Shown one piece after another: positions 32,032-43,248 of a DNA stretch of 64,000 bases. Source of the DNA: Auriscalpium vulgare. Lineage: Eukaryota > Basidiomycota > Agaricomycetes > Russulales > Auriscalpiaceae. The number at the start of each line of letters is the position of its first letter. Position 1 is the first letter of the stretch. Location: NCBI GenBank assembly GCA_019915015.1, contig JAHBBC010000021.1, positions 434,001 through 498,000 of the forward strand, given 5' to 3'. A program made the translations under genes and the position numbers. The notes below the pieces were generated by a model. That model saw nothing but the letters and a program-made list of their open reading frames with translations, searched no databases and had not been told where the DNA came from.

Positions 32032-32357
32032 TCACCCCCCTCCGGCCTTCTTCCTGGAAAGGATGTCAACACCGAACTGAAGACAGGAAGGACTGCGACT
32101 GACAGCTGGTACGCGCTCGCAGCAAAGGGTACAATGAAGCCTGCGGCGAGGAAGGCAATGACCTTGCCGCCGAAGACGGCCTTTGACTGCCCGTCGGTCG
32201 TCGCGAAGGGGATGTGCTGCAAAGTCGTGAGGACACGGAAGATTGAGCCGGAGAGAGGAGAGACCTTGTATTCGCCGTGCGAGCCGCGTGAAGGCGCTGC
32301 CAGACGGGAGCGAAGGAGAGAGTGACGGAGGGCTGGGGCACGGGCGATGAGAGACAT
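32032..32357 (-). CDS. COX8: cytochrome c oxidase subunit VIIc/COX8
   Basis: Small inner-mitochondrial-membrane subunit of complex IV. Three exons (32357-32265, 32216-32104, 32053-32032; 228 nt) give 75 residues. A presequence MSLIARAPALRHSLLRSRLA is followed by RGSHGEYKHIPFATTDGQ, then one transmembrane helix GGKVIAFLAAGFIVPFAASA and the terminus YQLKKAGGG on a 22-nt last exon. Without splicing the frame would run on into unrelated sequence. With it, the G-E-Y-K-H-x-P-F and A-x-Y-Q-L-x-K landmarks of the family appear. Divergent from the aldehyde dehydrogenase gene, 169 bp away. Confidence 0.88.
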
Positions 32358-32526
32358 GGTGGTTGCGGTATAGGTGCGTGAGAACGGGCTGCCGTCCGTG
32401 TTCGGCCGGTGCGCGGCTGCACGTTATCTTATCTGGCAGCAGCCATCCTCTCGCTCCCCACATTATTACCCATGCCACTGCGCCAGGCGCTTGAGTTGCA
32501 CACGCTCCTTCTTGCCATCGATCACC
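32358..32526. promoter_or_regulatory. bidirectional promoter, COX8 / ALDH
   Basis: 169 bp between divergent start codons. No clear core motif is seen. Confidence 0.4.
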
Positions 32527-34957
32527 ATGGCCAACGTCGTCCAGATCGCCGTTCCAAAAAGCAACTCCTCCATCGCAGTTCCAACCGGGCTCTTCATTGA
32601 CAATGAATTCGTGCCCTCTGTCGACTCCAAAGAAACCATCAAGTGCGTGTTGCTCCCTCGTATTGCGGGGCCAGTGAATCTGACCCCTTCATCTGTCCAG
32701 AGTCTTCAATCCCGCCACCGAGAGTGTCCTGTGCGAGGTCACGGCCGGTGGGTTGCAATCCGTAATACGTCGGCATCCACAGTGCTTATCTGTAGAGTCC
32801 AGCATCCGAGAAGGACATTGACGTAGCTGTCGCCTCATCGCGCAAGGCTTTCCGAACTACGTGGGGAAAGAACGTCACGGGCGTCGAGCGCTCCCGACTC
32901 ATCAACAAGCTCGCGGATTTGATCGAGAGGGACGCACAAACACTCGCTGAATTGGAATCCCTTAATAACGGCAAGCCTGTAAAGGTCGCGAGGTAATCGC
33001 ACTTATCGATCGCTGTACATTGTACATCTCTTAAACCAGCTTCTCGCAGAGACTTTGACATCGGAGACAGCGTTGGATGTCTGCGCTACTACGCGGGCTG
33101 GGCGGACAAAATTACAGGAGAGGTACGTGCTGCGCAAGCTACTCCGAGAGGCGCGCATGTTATTAAGGAGTCAGCGCCTTGGTAGAGCATCGAAATAGAT
33201 CGCAAGACCAAGGTCGCGATCACCCATCCTGAACCCATCGGTGTCTGTGGCCAGATGTAGGTGACGTTCGATTACTTCGAGATGACTGTCCTCAGTCTCC
33301 GCAGCATTCCATGGAATTACCCTATCCAGATGTGGTATGTCCACCACTGCCGTTTTTGCCGAATATCTACCATGGGACACTCCACAGGGCTTGGAAGGTG
33401 GCACCAGCGCTCGCCGTTGGCTGTACCATCGTTATGAAGCCTTCCGAGATTACACCACTCACTGCCTTGGTATGACTCTTGATTAACGTATGAATGCTCA
33501 ATTGACCTCGAGTGATAGAAACTCTCTGAATTAGTGAAGGAAGCTGGGTGAGTGTCGCCCCCAGGTCATTTAATCATCGCCCACCTGACATGGAGCGTTT
33601 TGCAGGTTCCCACCAGGCGTTCTCAACACCGTTCCGTCGCTTGGCAGCGTTGGAGGTGCTGCGCTTTCTTTGCACAAAGATGTTGACAAGGTCGCATTCA
33701 CGGGCTCCACCATTACCGGACGGAAGATCATGGAAGCGGCCGCTAAGAGCAACCTCAAGAAGGTTCAGATTATTTAACTCCAATCAACGCAGATCTGATT
33801 TACCCTTGACAGGTATCTCTGGAACTGGGTGGAAAGTCCCCGCACATCGTCTTCGAGTCGGCCGACATTGATCAAGGTGCGTGCCTCTCCGTCGCTTCGC
33901 TTCGCCCCCTCAGATTGAATGATACCGCAGCTGCAAACTGGGCTGCGCTGGGCATCTTGTACAACACGGGCCAGGATTGCACTGCAGGCTCCAGGCTCTA
34001 CGTGCAGGACACCATCTACGACAAATTCCTGGCCGTGCTCGCAGGCAAAGCCAAGGAGCTCATCATTGGCGATGGATTTGACGAGAAATCTGGAGGCGGT
34101 CCAGTGGTGAGTCACACGTGGACTAATCATTAATTAAGAGCATGACCGTATGTGATAGGTGTCAAAAGGCCAGTATGACCGTGTGTGGAACTACATCGAA
34201 GCCGGGAAGAAAGCGGGGGCACGAGTGGTGTGCGGTGGCGAGAAACGCTCAACTCCGGGATACTATGTCGATGCCACCAGTACGTTGTTCCTGAATGTTC
34301 CTTTGGATACACAACTCAAGAATTTTGGTTACAACAGTCTTCGCTGATATTACTGCAAACATGAAGATCGTGAGTTCTAACCTCAAATGTCGAGATGAAT
34401 CTCACTGTCATTCGCCATAGGTCCAGGAGGAGGTAGACTTACGGCCTTGTTAGCTTGACTCGTCCTGAAAGTTGGCTGTGCAGATCTTTGGCCCAGTTCT
34501 ATCCGTAGGCAAATTCCACACCGAGGACGAGGCGATCGCACTGGCCAATGATACGACCTATGGCCTGGCGGCGGGCCTACATTCCAGTAAGATTCTGCAT
34601 ATGGCTTTGTGGCCTTATATTCATGACATGAAATATAGCGGATGCTGCGCAGTGTCACCGTGTATCGGAGGCTCTTGAAGCCGGAACAGTGCGACTAGTT
34701 CTCTTGCATGGAGTGCGCAGTCTCCTGATGATTTTACACGCACCAGATCTGGATCAACCAATACAACCTCTTGTACAACAACGTTCCCTTCGGTGGCAAG
34801 AAGCAGAGTGGCATTGGTACGATTCCCTCCTGTCCGGCAGTTCAATGTATACTCATCTTTTTCAGGTCGGGAACTTGGACGCAACGCTTTGGACGAATAC
34901 ATCTCTGTCAAGGCCGTCCATTGGAACTACGGCGAGAAGCTCGATTGGCCGCTGTGA
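32527..34957 (+). CDS. NAD(P)+-dependent aldehyde dehydrogenase
   Basis: ALDH superfamily enzyme oxidising aldehydes to acids, closest to fungal AldA-type proteins. It starts [20 protein letters not shown], then [18 protein letters not shown]. Further blocks: [141 protein letters not shown], the Glu motif [12 protein letters not shown] and the Cys motif [15 protein letters not shown]. The end has [20 protein letters not shown] and [18 protein letters not shown]. Catalytic Cys and Glu are both present. It is split by many small introns (roughly 15). No targeting peptide is evident. Confidence 0.93.
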
Positions 34958-35111
34958 ACACACCGAGGTAGTATCAGGAACGGATCTACTACATTGTACG
35001 AATATTCGCGTAGCCATGTCACTACCGATTTGCAGAGATTTTCAGTTTGACGCCAGAAGTGCTATGTTTGATGTATGATGGTACAACGACAACGAGAAGG
35101 GCTCTATGATG

Positions 35112-36092
35112 CTACAGCGCCAGGTAATCACGGACCTCCTCCTCCGTCAGCTTCCGGAATGTCGGCTTCGGTCGTCCTGTCTCCCCGCCGATCTTTCCTG
35201 CCTCCAGCTCATCCGTAGTGGGCACAGTGATGACGCCAATCTCAATGGTCTTCTCGGTCATCTGGCCTTCGAACCCCTCCTTGAGAGTGAGCAAAGCGGT
35301 GTGAATCGCATCTTCCAAGCTGATATCATCGTTATAGCTGTACAGGGATACGTCAGACAGCGTATTTGGAGAAATAGATGGCAAGAAGACGTACCGCTTC
35401 TCAAGGAACGTTTTTGCGTTGATCATGTTCTTCCCTATTGCGCTGGCCTTCCAGGCCCAGAAAGAGCCGGACGGATCTACCTGATAGAGGCTCGGCCCTC
35501 GGTGGACGTCGTAGCCTGCGACCAGCAGAGACACGCCGTATGGACGCACACCACTAGGAGCCGTGGGATGTTGGAGCATAAAGCAAGAGAAGTAGACGGA
35601 CACGTACCCTGACTGCGTTGCTTGCTGCATGACGGTGGCGATCTCCTGCGTGAGGACGCGCGTTGGTGGGTATTCGCCGTAGATCTTCCAGTACGCCTGC
35701 GCGCTCTTCCGCGCTTTCGCGACGAGGATCCGGAAGTCAGGGCCCATACCGGAGTACACTATGCCTATGTTGGGGCAGATGACGGCGACCTTTTCAATCA
35801 TCGAGTCGTCAATGAGGATGGAGGAGGACTTCTTCTCCGTCGCGATCACGATACCATTGGAGGCTGCAGCAGTCGCATGAGCAACAAACTGTTCATAGAC
35901 AAGAGAAACGCACCTTTGATGCCTAAGCTCGTGGTGCCCTGCGCTACTGCAGCCAGAGCATGTTCGATCTGTACCAGCTTGCCGCTTGGCGAGAACACGG
36001 TCAAGGAGTAACTAGAGCAGTGTGTCAGTCCAGAGGATACGGTGTAAGGCAGACTCTGATAACCTGTATGCGCCTCCGTCTGCAGTGGCCAT
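35112..36092 (-). CDS. PRE8: 20S proteasome alpha2 subunit
   Basis: Alpha-ring subunit alpha2 (yeast Pre8, PSMA2). It starts MATADGGAY, then [20 protein letters not shown], the proteasome alpha-type signature, [112 protein letters not shown] and [18 protein letters not shown]. The open frame also reads through two in-frame introns after QATQSG and FLEKRY. Removing them restores the family spacing. About five introns. The protein ends [10 protein letters not shown]. Confidence 0.94.
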
Positions 36093-36405
36093 CGTCGATG
36101 ATTGTGGATAGGTGAGCGTGTATAGGTCAAGCTAGACACGCGTTGTGTGATACTGGAGTACTAGTAGGACGCGCGTCGGGCTCGCACGTGGCTTGCGTCA
36201 GCGTCCGAACGCCACAGTCAGCGAGCCCGCTAAGTTCTAACTAGTACTGTAGTACTTCAATGTGGGTACCTAATAAGTAATCGACACGCACAACAACTAC
36301 ATGGAGCTCGACACAGTCTCTGCGACCAATGAATTCATTTATGTAAACGCATCTTCTCATTGACAACTACAATAGTCTCGTACAACGTCAAAAGTACTCG
36401 TACAT
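36093..36405. other. PRE8 promoter and peroxiredoxin 3' flank
   Basis: Both neighbours are on the minus strand. The stretch has a single ACGCGT at 36138-36143 and an A/T-rich 3'-end-like zone near 36330-36350. No proteasome-type PACE element is seen. Confidence 0.4.
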
Positions 36406-37382
36406 CTACGCAGAGGGCTGGGCTGTCGTCCTCAAGTAGGGCTACAACAACGGTATCAGCGTGCATACAGTGTGCATTGCCAGAGAACGTACCTTGTGCG
36501 CCGTGTAGTCCGGGAACAGCTGCTTGGCCTCCGCGTCGGGCACCGAAGCGTGGATGATAACATCCTCGCCCTGCTTCCAGTTCACCGGCGTGGTGACACG
36601 GTACTTGTCCGCGAGTTGCAGTGCTGCACGTATGGGTCAGAAAACGGCCATTTCGCGCCAGGGCACGGGGCTCACAATCAATGACACTGGCGAATTGAAG
36701 AGTTTAGCTCGCTCAGCGGTTACACGATGAGAGACTAACCGGAGGATCTCGTCAAAGTTACGCCCAGTTGCCGCAGGATAGGAGATCGTGAGACGGATGA
36801 CCTTCTTCGGGTCGATAACAAAGACAGTGCGGACCTGTTCACGCTGTCAGCATAACAGCCTGCGGGAGCTTACCCACGGGAACCCACGGTCAAAGGCATC
36901 CCCTTCTTGTCAACATTGGTAGCATCCTGCCGATCCAACATGTCGTACAAAGTCGCGATTTTCCTGTCACCGTCGGCGATCTGCACCGGGCGAATGAATA
37001 ACGAGGCAACAGGCAGAGCACAGAATGCTTACGATGGGGTACTGGACCTCTGTCTTGCCCCAGTCGTTGATATCCTTGACCCATTCATGGTGCTGGTCAA
37101 TGGGGCTGGCAGAGAGGCCGATGACCTTCACGCCGCGCTTGGCAAAATCGGGCTGCCGACGCGCGACCTCAGCGAGCTCGGTGGTGCACACGGGAGTGAA
37201 GTCCTCCGGGTGCGAGAAAAAAACTGCCTGCAGTGCGCCCGGTGATCAGACGACATAGTCGAAATTGGGCGAGCAAGAGGGCGGACCCATGAGCCGTCAA
37301 GCCAGTCGTGAAATTTGATGGGACCCTGTGTGGTCTCTGCCTCGAAATTCGGGGCGATGCTACCGAGACGGAGAGTGGCCAT
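36406..37382 (-). CDS. 1-Cys peroxiredoxin (Prx6/Prx1 type)
   Basis: Thiol peroxidase reducing H2O2 and lipid peroxides. It starts [20 protein letters not shown] with HDWLDGSW, joins to the catalytic block [20 protein letters not shown] (peroxidatic Cys in P-V-C-T), then [78 protein letters not shown] and [17 protein letters not shown]. It ends [11 protein letters not shown] on a small last exon after the GTACGT...TTGTAG intron. A single conserved Cys and the long C-terminal domain place it with 1-Cys enzymes. No clear mitochondrial presequence, so probably cytosolic. Confidence 0.93.
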
Positions 37383-37595
37383 GGCTGATGTTCAGGAGGC
37401 TTGAAGCAAAAGTAGAGACACGACGCCATTCTTGGGAACTCTCTTATAAGTGTGGGGGAGACAAGGCTGCTCTCAGTCTGACGCCTTCCTTTCTCACGGC
37501 CTCCGCGCAATGCACTATCGAATTGCGTGCCCAGGGGGCGTGTGGCGCGGCGCTCCTAGACATGCGAAATACTTCCAAGAACATACGGCCAAGGG

Positions 37596-38744
37596 TCAGT
37601 AATAGGCTACTGCATGCAACAAGCTGTGCGGATGTCTGCTCTGCTGCTCCTGTAATATCCGATCGATATTCTCATCAATGTCATCCGCTCCCTCAATCTA
37701 AGCATATGTCAGCACTGGCGTAGCTCAGGTCAACCTTACAGACGAGTTCTCACCGCAGCAGCCAGGTCGAGCATTGCTTTCCCCGCTATCAGCGCCTCTT
37801 CATGATTGTCTTTGATCTCGACATTGATGACATGGACAACGCGGTTGAAGTCGCCCCCTCGCGCTAGCAGGTCTGTTGAGGAGGTAAGGGTCGATCTGCA
37901 GCAAAAACGGTCACGACCTCCTCACCGTCACACACGGCATCGAAACATCGTTCTTCGCATGTAATCACAATGTCTGCTACCGTTCTATTCTCCTGCCATC
38001 TCTCTGGCGCTAGCTTGATGTTGCGGTTTCGGTCAAGCATCTGAAGTAAACCATTCGCACTGTACCTATCGAAACGACCACCTAATCAACATTTCACTCG
38101 ATATGGTCAAACTGGAACGAACTTACAGACGGGGATCTTTGGAATGAAGTTCTGTGTATATGTCGTTATATGGCGTGCCGAAGGGATAAATGTTGGGCTT
38201 GTCTATCGATGGTCCCGGAAGTCGAACGGCCGAACCGGTACCAGATGAAATGACACGGTACCCCGCCTTCCTGAGTTCTGTCCATTAATACGCAGTAAAG
38301 TTACAATGATTTCAAAAAGCACTGACGACAATACAAAATGACCCTCCATCGAGCGGTTCTAGGGTTCGACGTCAAGCTCGGGAAGAATTGACGTAGCCGC
38401 CGGACACGAACCTGATTACTGGCGCATACAACACAAAATAGAGGACGGGGCTTGTATCTTGAGTGACTGTCGTTTGGCTTTGCGAGCTCAGAAGGCTGGG
38501 TAAAGTCAGATTGAGGCACCACCTGCTGGGATGCGGACGCGACGGCTTGCACGAACGGCTGTGACGGCATCGGGACTGGCTGGGGAGGCGCGATATCTCC
38601 AGCATTGCTGCCATGGAAGGGAATTTGTGGGGATTGCTGATACGGAGTAGATGGGCCGGGTGTATTGGATTGTGAATACGGTCGCTGCTGAAGACGCGGA
38701 TCCGGGCCACGGGAGAAACGAGGGTCACGTCGGCGCGGATCCAT
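37596..38744 (-). CDS. SSU72: SSU72 RNA polymerase II CTD phosphatase
   Basis: Ser5/Ser7 CTD phosphatase of the cleavage and polyadenylation factor. The N-terminus is a roughly 110-residue Pro/Gln/Ser-rich extension starting [17 protein letters not shown], which the yeast and animal proteins lack. The catalytic loop [15 protein letters not shown] (C-x5-R-S) is split by an intron between Gln and Asn. Following exons give [94 protein letters not shown] and the end [15 protein letters not shown]. All catalytic residues are present. Confidence 0.94.
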
Positions 38745-39440
38745 CGTATAGCCTAAAACACGCCAAAAAATGTCGTGAGCAAATGGTGGTTCTGAGGGAA
38801 GCTGAACTCAATAAGAAAGCCTCAGAAGTATCTCGAACATCGCCAGTCTTCGTCTCGACCCAGCTCCCAAAAGTATGATAGTATGAGCGGGTCGATGCAG
38901 ATTCCACTCTGAATCATCTCCGGCTGTGCACATAGCTATGAAAACCCATATTCACCTTGGACTCTTGGCAATGTTTGACTGTAGCGGTGAAGTCTAAGCA
39001 CGATGCACGACTCGGACGGCGGCCCCCTCGCGCCCTCGGCTCGTTCCGGCCGGCTCGGCGCCTCTCGGCGCGTCCTCCAGGCTGCTCATCTTATCTCTGA
39101 CATCTTCGTCTCATGCACTGCTGCATGCTGAGCGCACTGGCAGACGGCTCGGACCAGTCATCGTCTTGCCATGATTGAGCGACTACTCGCGTGACACCAG
39201 GCCGTTAAATTTGTTCGTAGGCATCAAGTAGGCATGCGCATCTTGTCCATGCCAGTGGACCATTGTTGAAAGTGATTGACATTACTGTTTGGCAGCCGCA
39301 TGCTCTCAATCTCAAGAGCATAATCTACCTTTGCAACAACTCGACCCAGGTTAGATCCATGTCCTACTGATTCCTCTATGCGCCTGACTTCAGGCCATAG
39401 CTGCTGTCCATCCCCTACAGCCATATATCCTGCTTTTGAG
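38745..39440. other. intergenic, divergent promoters
   Basis: About 700 bp between the SSU72 and F-box start codons. A very GC-rich island lies at 39010-39080 with repeated CTCGGC/CGGCTCGG words. An alternative in-frame ATG for the downstream gene exists at 39378. No gene is supported. Confidence 0.45.
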
Positions 39441-40934
39441 ATGACCGGAGATTCAAGGCTAGAAGTTTCCGAGGCAGACATAATTGCCGTCCAGAGGCAG
39501 ACTCACGAATATCGAGAAGTCATCAGCTCCATCGATACCGAACTGCAGCAGCTTACGCAGCGGATTGGCCGACTTCGCGCGCGCAAGGAGCACTACCTCG
39601 ACCTCATCGCCAAATGTCGCGGTGCGATTTCACTTGCCCGTCGTGCACCTGACGAGGTCCTGGCTCTTATCTTCGAGTTCTGCGTCGCCAGCGGGTGGGC
39701 ACGAGCTCCCGTCGTCGTTTCCCAGGTCTGTTTCAAGTGGAGACGAGCCGCCCTTTCACCCAGGGTGTGGTCCTATGTCTATCTAACGACCGACTCTCTG
39801 GACCCCATCGGCCACACTAGCCTGTGGCTTTCACGGGCACGTGAATCCCCATTGCATGTCACTGTCGACGTACATTTCATCGACTCATCCCTCTTGGTCG
39901 CCTTCTATCTTTTGTTGAACCGCGTCCACCAATGGCGCACCTTCAGCATAGACGCCAGACTTGTGCAGCATGCGAACACATTCCTAGCCCTCTGCCGGCA
40001 CTCCGCCCCACAATTGCGACTCCTCCACATATCGACTTCAGAAATAAACTCAGACGTTGAACCTCAGCCCGCTGACCTTAATGGACTACGCGGCTTGCAC
40101 GAGGCATTCCTCGACTCCCCGGACCTTCATTCTCTACACCTATCATTGAACGGTTTCCCCTTGTCTCTCCCGACGCACGTCGCTTCAATATGGCTAGAGA
40201 TGAGCCACACCTCTACCGAGCTCCTGGAAGTCGCGTCGATTTTAGGGCTCTTACAGGCCTTGCCGGCCCTGCATACGCTCACGCTTGTCGTGCCGTCTGA
40301 CCTTGCGAACGCGGTCACCCTCCCTGATGTACGATCCCCCCCCTACACCCTGGCCCATCTCGAATCCTTGACCTTAAATGGGTACCCTGCCTTCAACGGC
40401 ATCCTCCGATGCATACATAGCCCTGCCCTTCGACGCCTTCACATACGTTCCACAGACCAACCGCTCAACTACCCCCACGAACCCACAGGATCCGCACTCT
40501 GCCAATTTTTACAGCATTCATCACCCCCAATCGAACTGCTCGAGCTCCACGACATTGATATTAGACGGGACGATTTCGTCGCTGGCTTTTCCCACCTGGC
40601 CAATTTACGGGAGCTTCGCTTGCACGAGACGGAGGTGCCGAATGAAGTGTTCGACGCTCTTCAGGGACCTTCTGGACTGTGTCCGCTTCTCACCCGGCTG
40701 GACCTGCGTTGGTGCGAACAGTTATCTGGGCGGACTTTGGTGAATATTGTCCGCTCCCGGGAAGGCGGTGGTGGGTCGTCCTCCATCGAGTTTGTCACCG
40801 TCATCAACTGCGCGCTGGTGGAGGAGGCAGCTGTATTGGAACTCGCGCAGATGACTGTCTGTAGCGTCATGATACGAGACATGTCCGATCACTGCCGTGC
40901 GTTCAGAAATTGTGTTTCTGTCGCCATTCACTAA
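39441..40934 (+). CDS. F-box/leucine-rich-repeat protein
   Basis: Single-exon protein of about 497 residues, of the large Agaricomycete F-box/LRR family, probably a substrate receptor for SCF ubiquitin ligases. It starts MTGDSRLEVSEADII. A coiled coil (YREVISSIDTELQQLTQRIG) precedes a degenerate F-box (APDEVLALIFEFCVASGW, VSQVCFKWRRAALSPRVWSY). About ten irregular leucine-rich repeats follow (LRLLHIST, LHSLHLSLNGFPL, LESLTLNGYPAF, LRRLHIRSTD, IELLELHDIDI, LRELRLHETEV, LTRLDLRWC, with a final IEFVTVINC). The coiled coil followed by P-D-E-V-L is a common arrangement in this expanded family. Absence of introns contrasts with all neighbours and suggests a recent retro- or tandem-duplicated member. 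Confidence 0.82.
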   Translation: MTGDSRLEVSEADIIAVQRQTHEYREVISSIDTELQQLTQRIGRLRARKEHYLDLIAKCRGAISLARRAPDEVLALIFEFCVASGWARAPVVVSQVCFKWRRAALSPRVWSYVYLTTDSLDPIGHTSLWLSRARESPLHVTVDVHFIDSSLLVAFYLLLNRVHQWRTFSIDARLVQHANTFLALCRHSAPQLRLLHISTSEINSDVEPQPADLNGLRGLHEAFLDSPDLHSLHLSLNGFPLSLPTHVASIWLEMSHTSTELLEVASILGLLQALPALHTLTLVVPSDLANAVTLPDVRSPPYTLAHLESLTLNGYPAFNGILRCIHSPALRRLHIRSTDQPLNYPHEPTGSALCQFLQHSSPPIELLELHDIDIRRDDFVAGFSHLANLRELRLHETEVPNEVFDALQGPSGLCPLLTRLDLRWCEQLSGRTLVNIVRSREGGGGSSSIEFVTVINCALVEEAAVLELAQMTVCSVMIRDMSDHCRAFRNCVSVAIH

Positions 40935-41089
40935 CTTTTTGATAGGGCCGAAAGGCTGCTGCGACAACGCACGATACAGATTGCGCCTCAAGCTCAGACT
41001 TGCAGATCTTCTTCGTAATAGAGATACAAGATTGTTATTGGATCACTGGTACGTCCGATCAGCCACAAACCTAGGTTGATAACTGATTC

Positions 41090-42984
41090 TTAAGGCTTAG
41101 ACTGAGCATAATACCCCGCTACCATTATACAGTTACTGAAGACTAGAGACCATGCTCCAGGCGTAGAAGTACAAATGTCCTCCCAAACAGTGCATACTAA
41201 GGGTAAATCATGCGGACTCTCGGCGGTCCCAAGTCGGAAGCATACCGCCTGCGTGAAGACTGCTTGGTATAGTAACTTCAGAAAGTTAGATGTCACGAAC
41301 CTTGGCGCGGGGTGCCCGCCATCGGGGTACGCGGCCCTCTCGACATTCATATTCATCGGTTGCGGATTCGCACTGAAAGAAGTCGTCGATCTCTGCAGCG
41401 GTGGTCTAAAGCCTGGCATGTCGCTATGGAAGATGAGGATCGAGTAACTGCGGCTCATCATGGCAACACTCACGATGAACGTATTTGACCGCGAGAGTCT
41501 AGCGTCACCGTGACTGGGGAAGCAGACCGAAGTACGGGAGAGCTATCACAGGTATGATGAGGATTCTATGCAGCTCGTGATAGAGTGCTTACTTGAAATC
41601 CACGTATCGACCTAAGTGAACGACATTTGGAAGATCGAGGGATGCAGCATTGTCTTCAATTGTGTCGTCGCTCATTTTATCGCCCGCGTCCTGCGTAAAC
41701 ATCCCGGTCCTGGCAGAGACGAATCAGTTACAACTCATATATCGGGCGGTGTAGCTCACTTATATACAACGTGACCGTCTTCATCTTGAAGAACGATAGG
41801 CTCCTCTCGAAACGGCATGGGTGCAATATTTCCTGTGAAGTCACCAACTCTGAAAGTTCGGCAGAGCTCAGGCACGTTTAAACTCGTGAGCTGGAGGAGA
41901 CTTACCGGGTGAGCTCGTGGCCTTGTTCGTCTTGAAACACGACGTTCATACCAGGCGGTACGATGTAGAATGTGCGTTTCTGTCTGGATGAATTACGACC
42001 CCGAGTTCCTCTTTCGTATGGAAGAACACGCGCGACCTGGAGAAAAATGAGCTCTTGAAGCTACAGGAAAATGTCTAAACTTACTGGGACTCGAGTACCA
42101 TCCTCGCGCGTGTGGACAACACTAGAGGCACTACTGGCGGTGATCGGGCTTCCTACACGTTCCTACGAGATAGAATAGAGATAAGCGACACTCTCAGTGC
42201 CAGAAAGGGTCCGCATTCACTTGAGATAGGTATTGAGGACCGCGAAGATGATGAGCACGAGGCGAGCCGGACTGCCAATGCTCAGCTATACCCTGGTGAT
42301 CGGCGTAATTATGGCCATCCACAGGGCGTCGATGGGCATTGCGTCGATGGACTTGATGGACTTCATCCACAGGATCGCGCACAGTGAGGTCTGTAGACGT
42401 TGTGCTTGGTGTTGTTTCGCCTGTAAATTGTTCATATAGGCGCGAAGCGCTGGCGTCATGAGGATGTAGGAAAGAGTCTTCCCGATGTACGATGGGAATG
42501 GGGCTGTCGGCGCGTGAAGACTCGGAGATGATGTGGACAGGCACGTCGGATACAGAAGCGCTGTAAGGGCCATTGTGACGATGGTGCCGACTATAATCAG
42601 AGTCGTAGTTAGGAGAGTGGTTGAGTAATTGCCATGGCTGCATGACTTATCAGCATGAAGTCTCGTTAAGCCACGAGAACGCAACTCACCTCTTCCTCGA
42701 GCACCTGTCATATTGAAGGAAGTGCAGTCAGCAACCATAACCGCCAAAAGAGCCGATGAAGACACCTCAGTTCGCTGGCTCTGACTCCCGGTAAAGTCAC
42801 TCCGAAAGCTGGGTTGATGCCGTATCAATGCTGTCGAATACGGCGATGGAAAGTTATTGCCGTAGATATCAGAATCGTCCGAAGAGTAGCTAGGGAATCG
42901 ATGGGTGCGAGCATGTGTTGTTTGAGACCGTCGTCGCTTGGGTCGAAAGAGGTCGAGGAAGGGCATGGTGAGCTTGCAGGTCTG
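41090..42984 (-). CDS. hypothetical fungal protein, exon structure uncertain
   Basis: A multi-exon gene of unknown family. The first exon could start MPFLDLFRPKRRRSQ with a Ser/Asp-rich segment. A hydrophobic stretch RLVLIIFAVLNTYL near 42240-42285 is a possible membrane helix. Well supported exons follow: VVHTREDGTRVP, VARVLPYERGTRGRNSSRQK, RTFYIVPPGMNVVFQDEQGH, VGDFTGNIAPMPFREEPIVL, MFTQDAGDKMSDDTIEDNAA and NVVHLGRYVDF. Past a stop at 41589 an acidic exon (IDDFFQCESATDEYECREGR) near 41330-41400 probably belongs to the same gene by another splice. Joins in the N-terminal third are unresolved. No function assigned. Confidence 0.45.
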
Positions 42985-43248
42985 GCACCGCACTCACATC
43001 GCTTTTGCCGACCGCACCGCGCGTGCACGGGCACCACGAGGAAGCCGCGTTTGCGGGGCGCAATGCACCCCTGTACCCAGGCTGTGCGATGTGATTGCTG
43101 GATCGGGCAGTGAAAACATTCCCGCTCGTTTTCATTGAGAGAAGTTCAATGGTGATTCGATCCCGATAATCATATAAGCCTACATACGTACTCTCTACTG
43201 CCCGTCGCCTGATCTTTCGTGCCGACGAAGGATTTTCAACTAAGCTTT

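Noticed and set aside
42194..42643. His/Ser-rich minus-strand frame of 149 codons
   Set aside because: It overlaps another frame of the hypothetical gene, and I could not join either to the flanking exons; no independent support as a separate gene.
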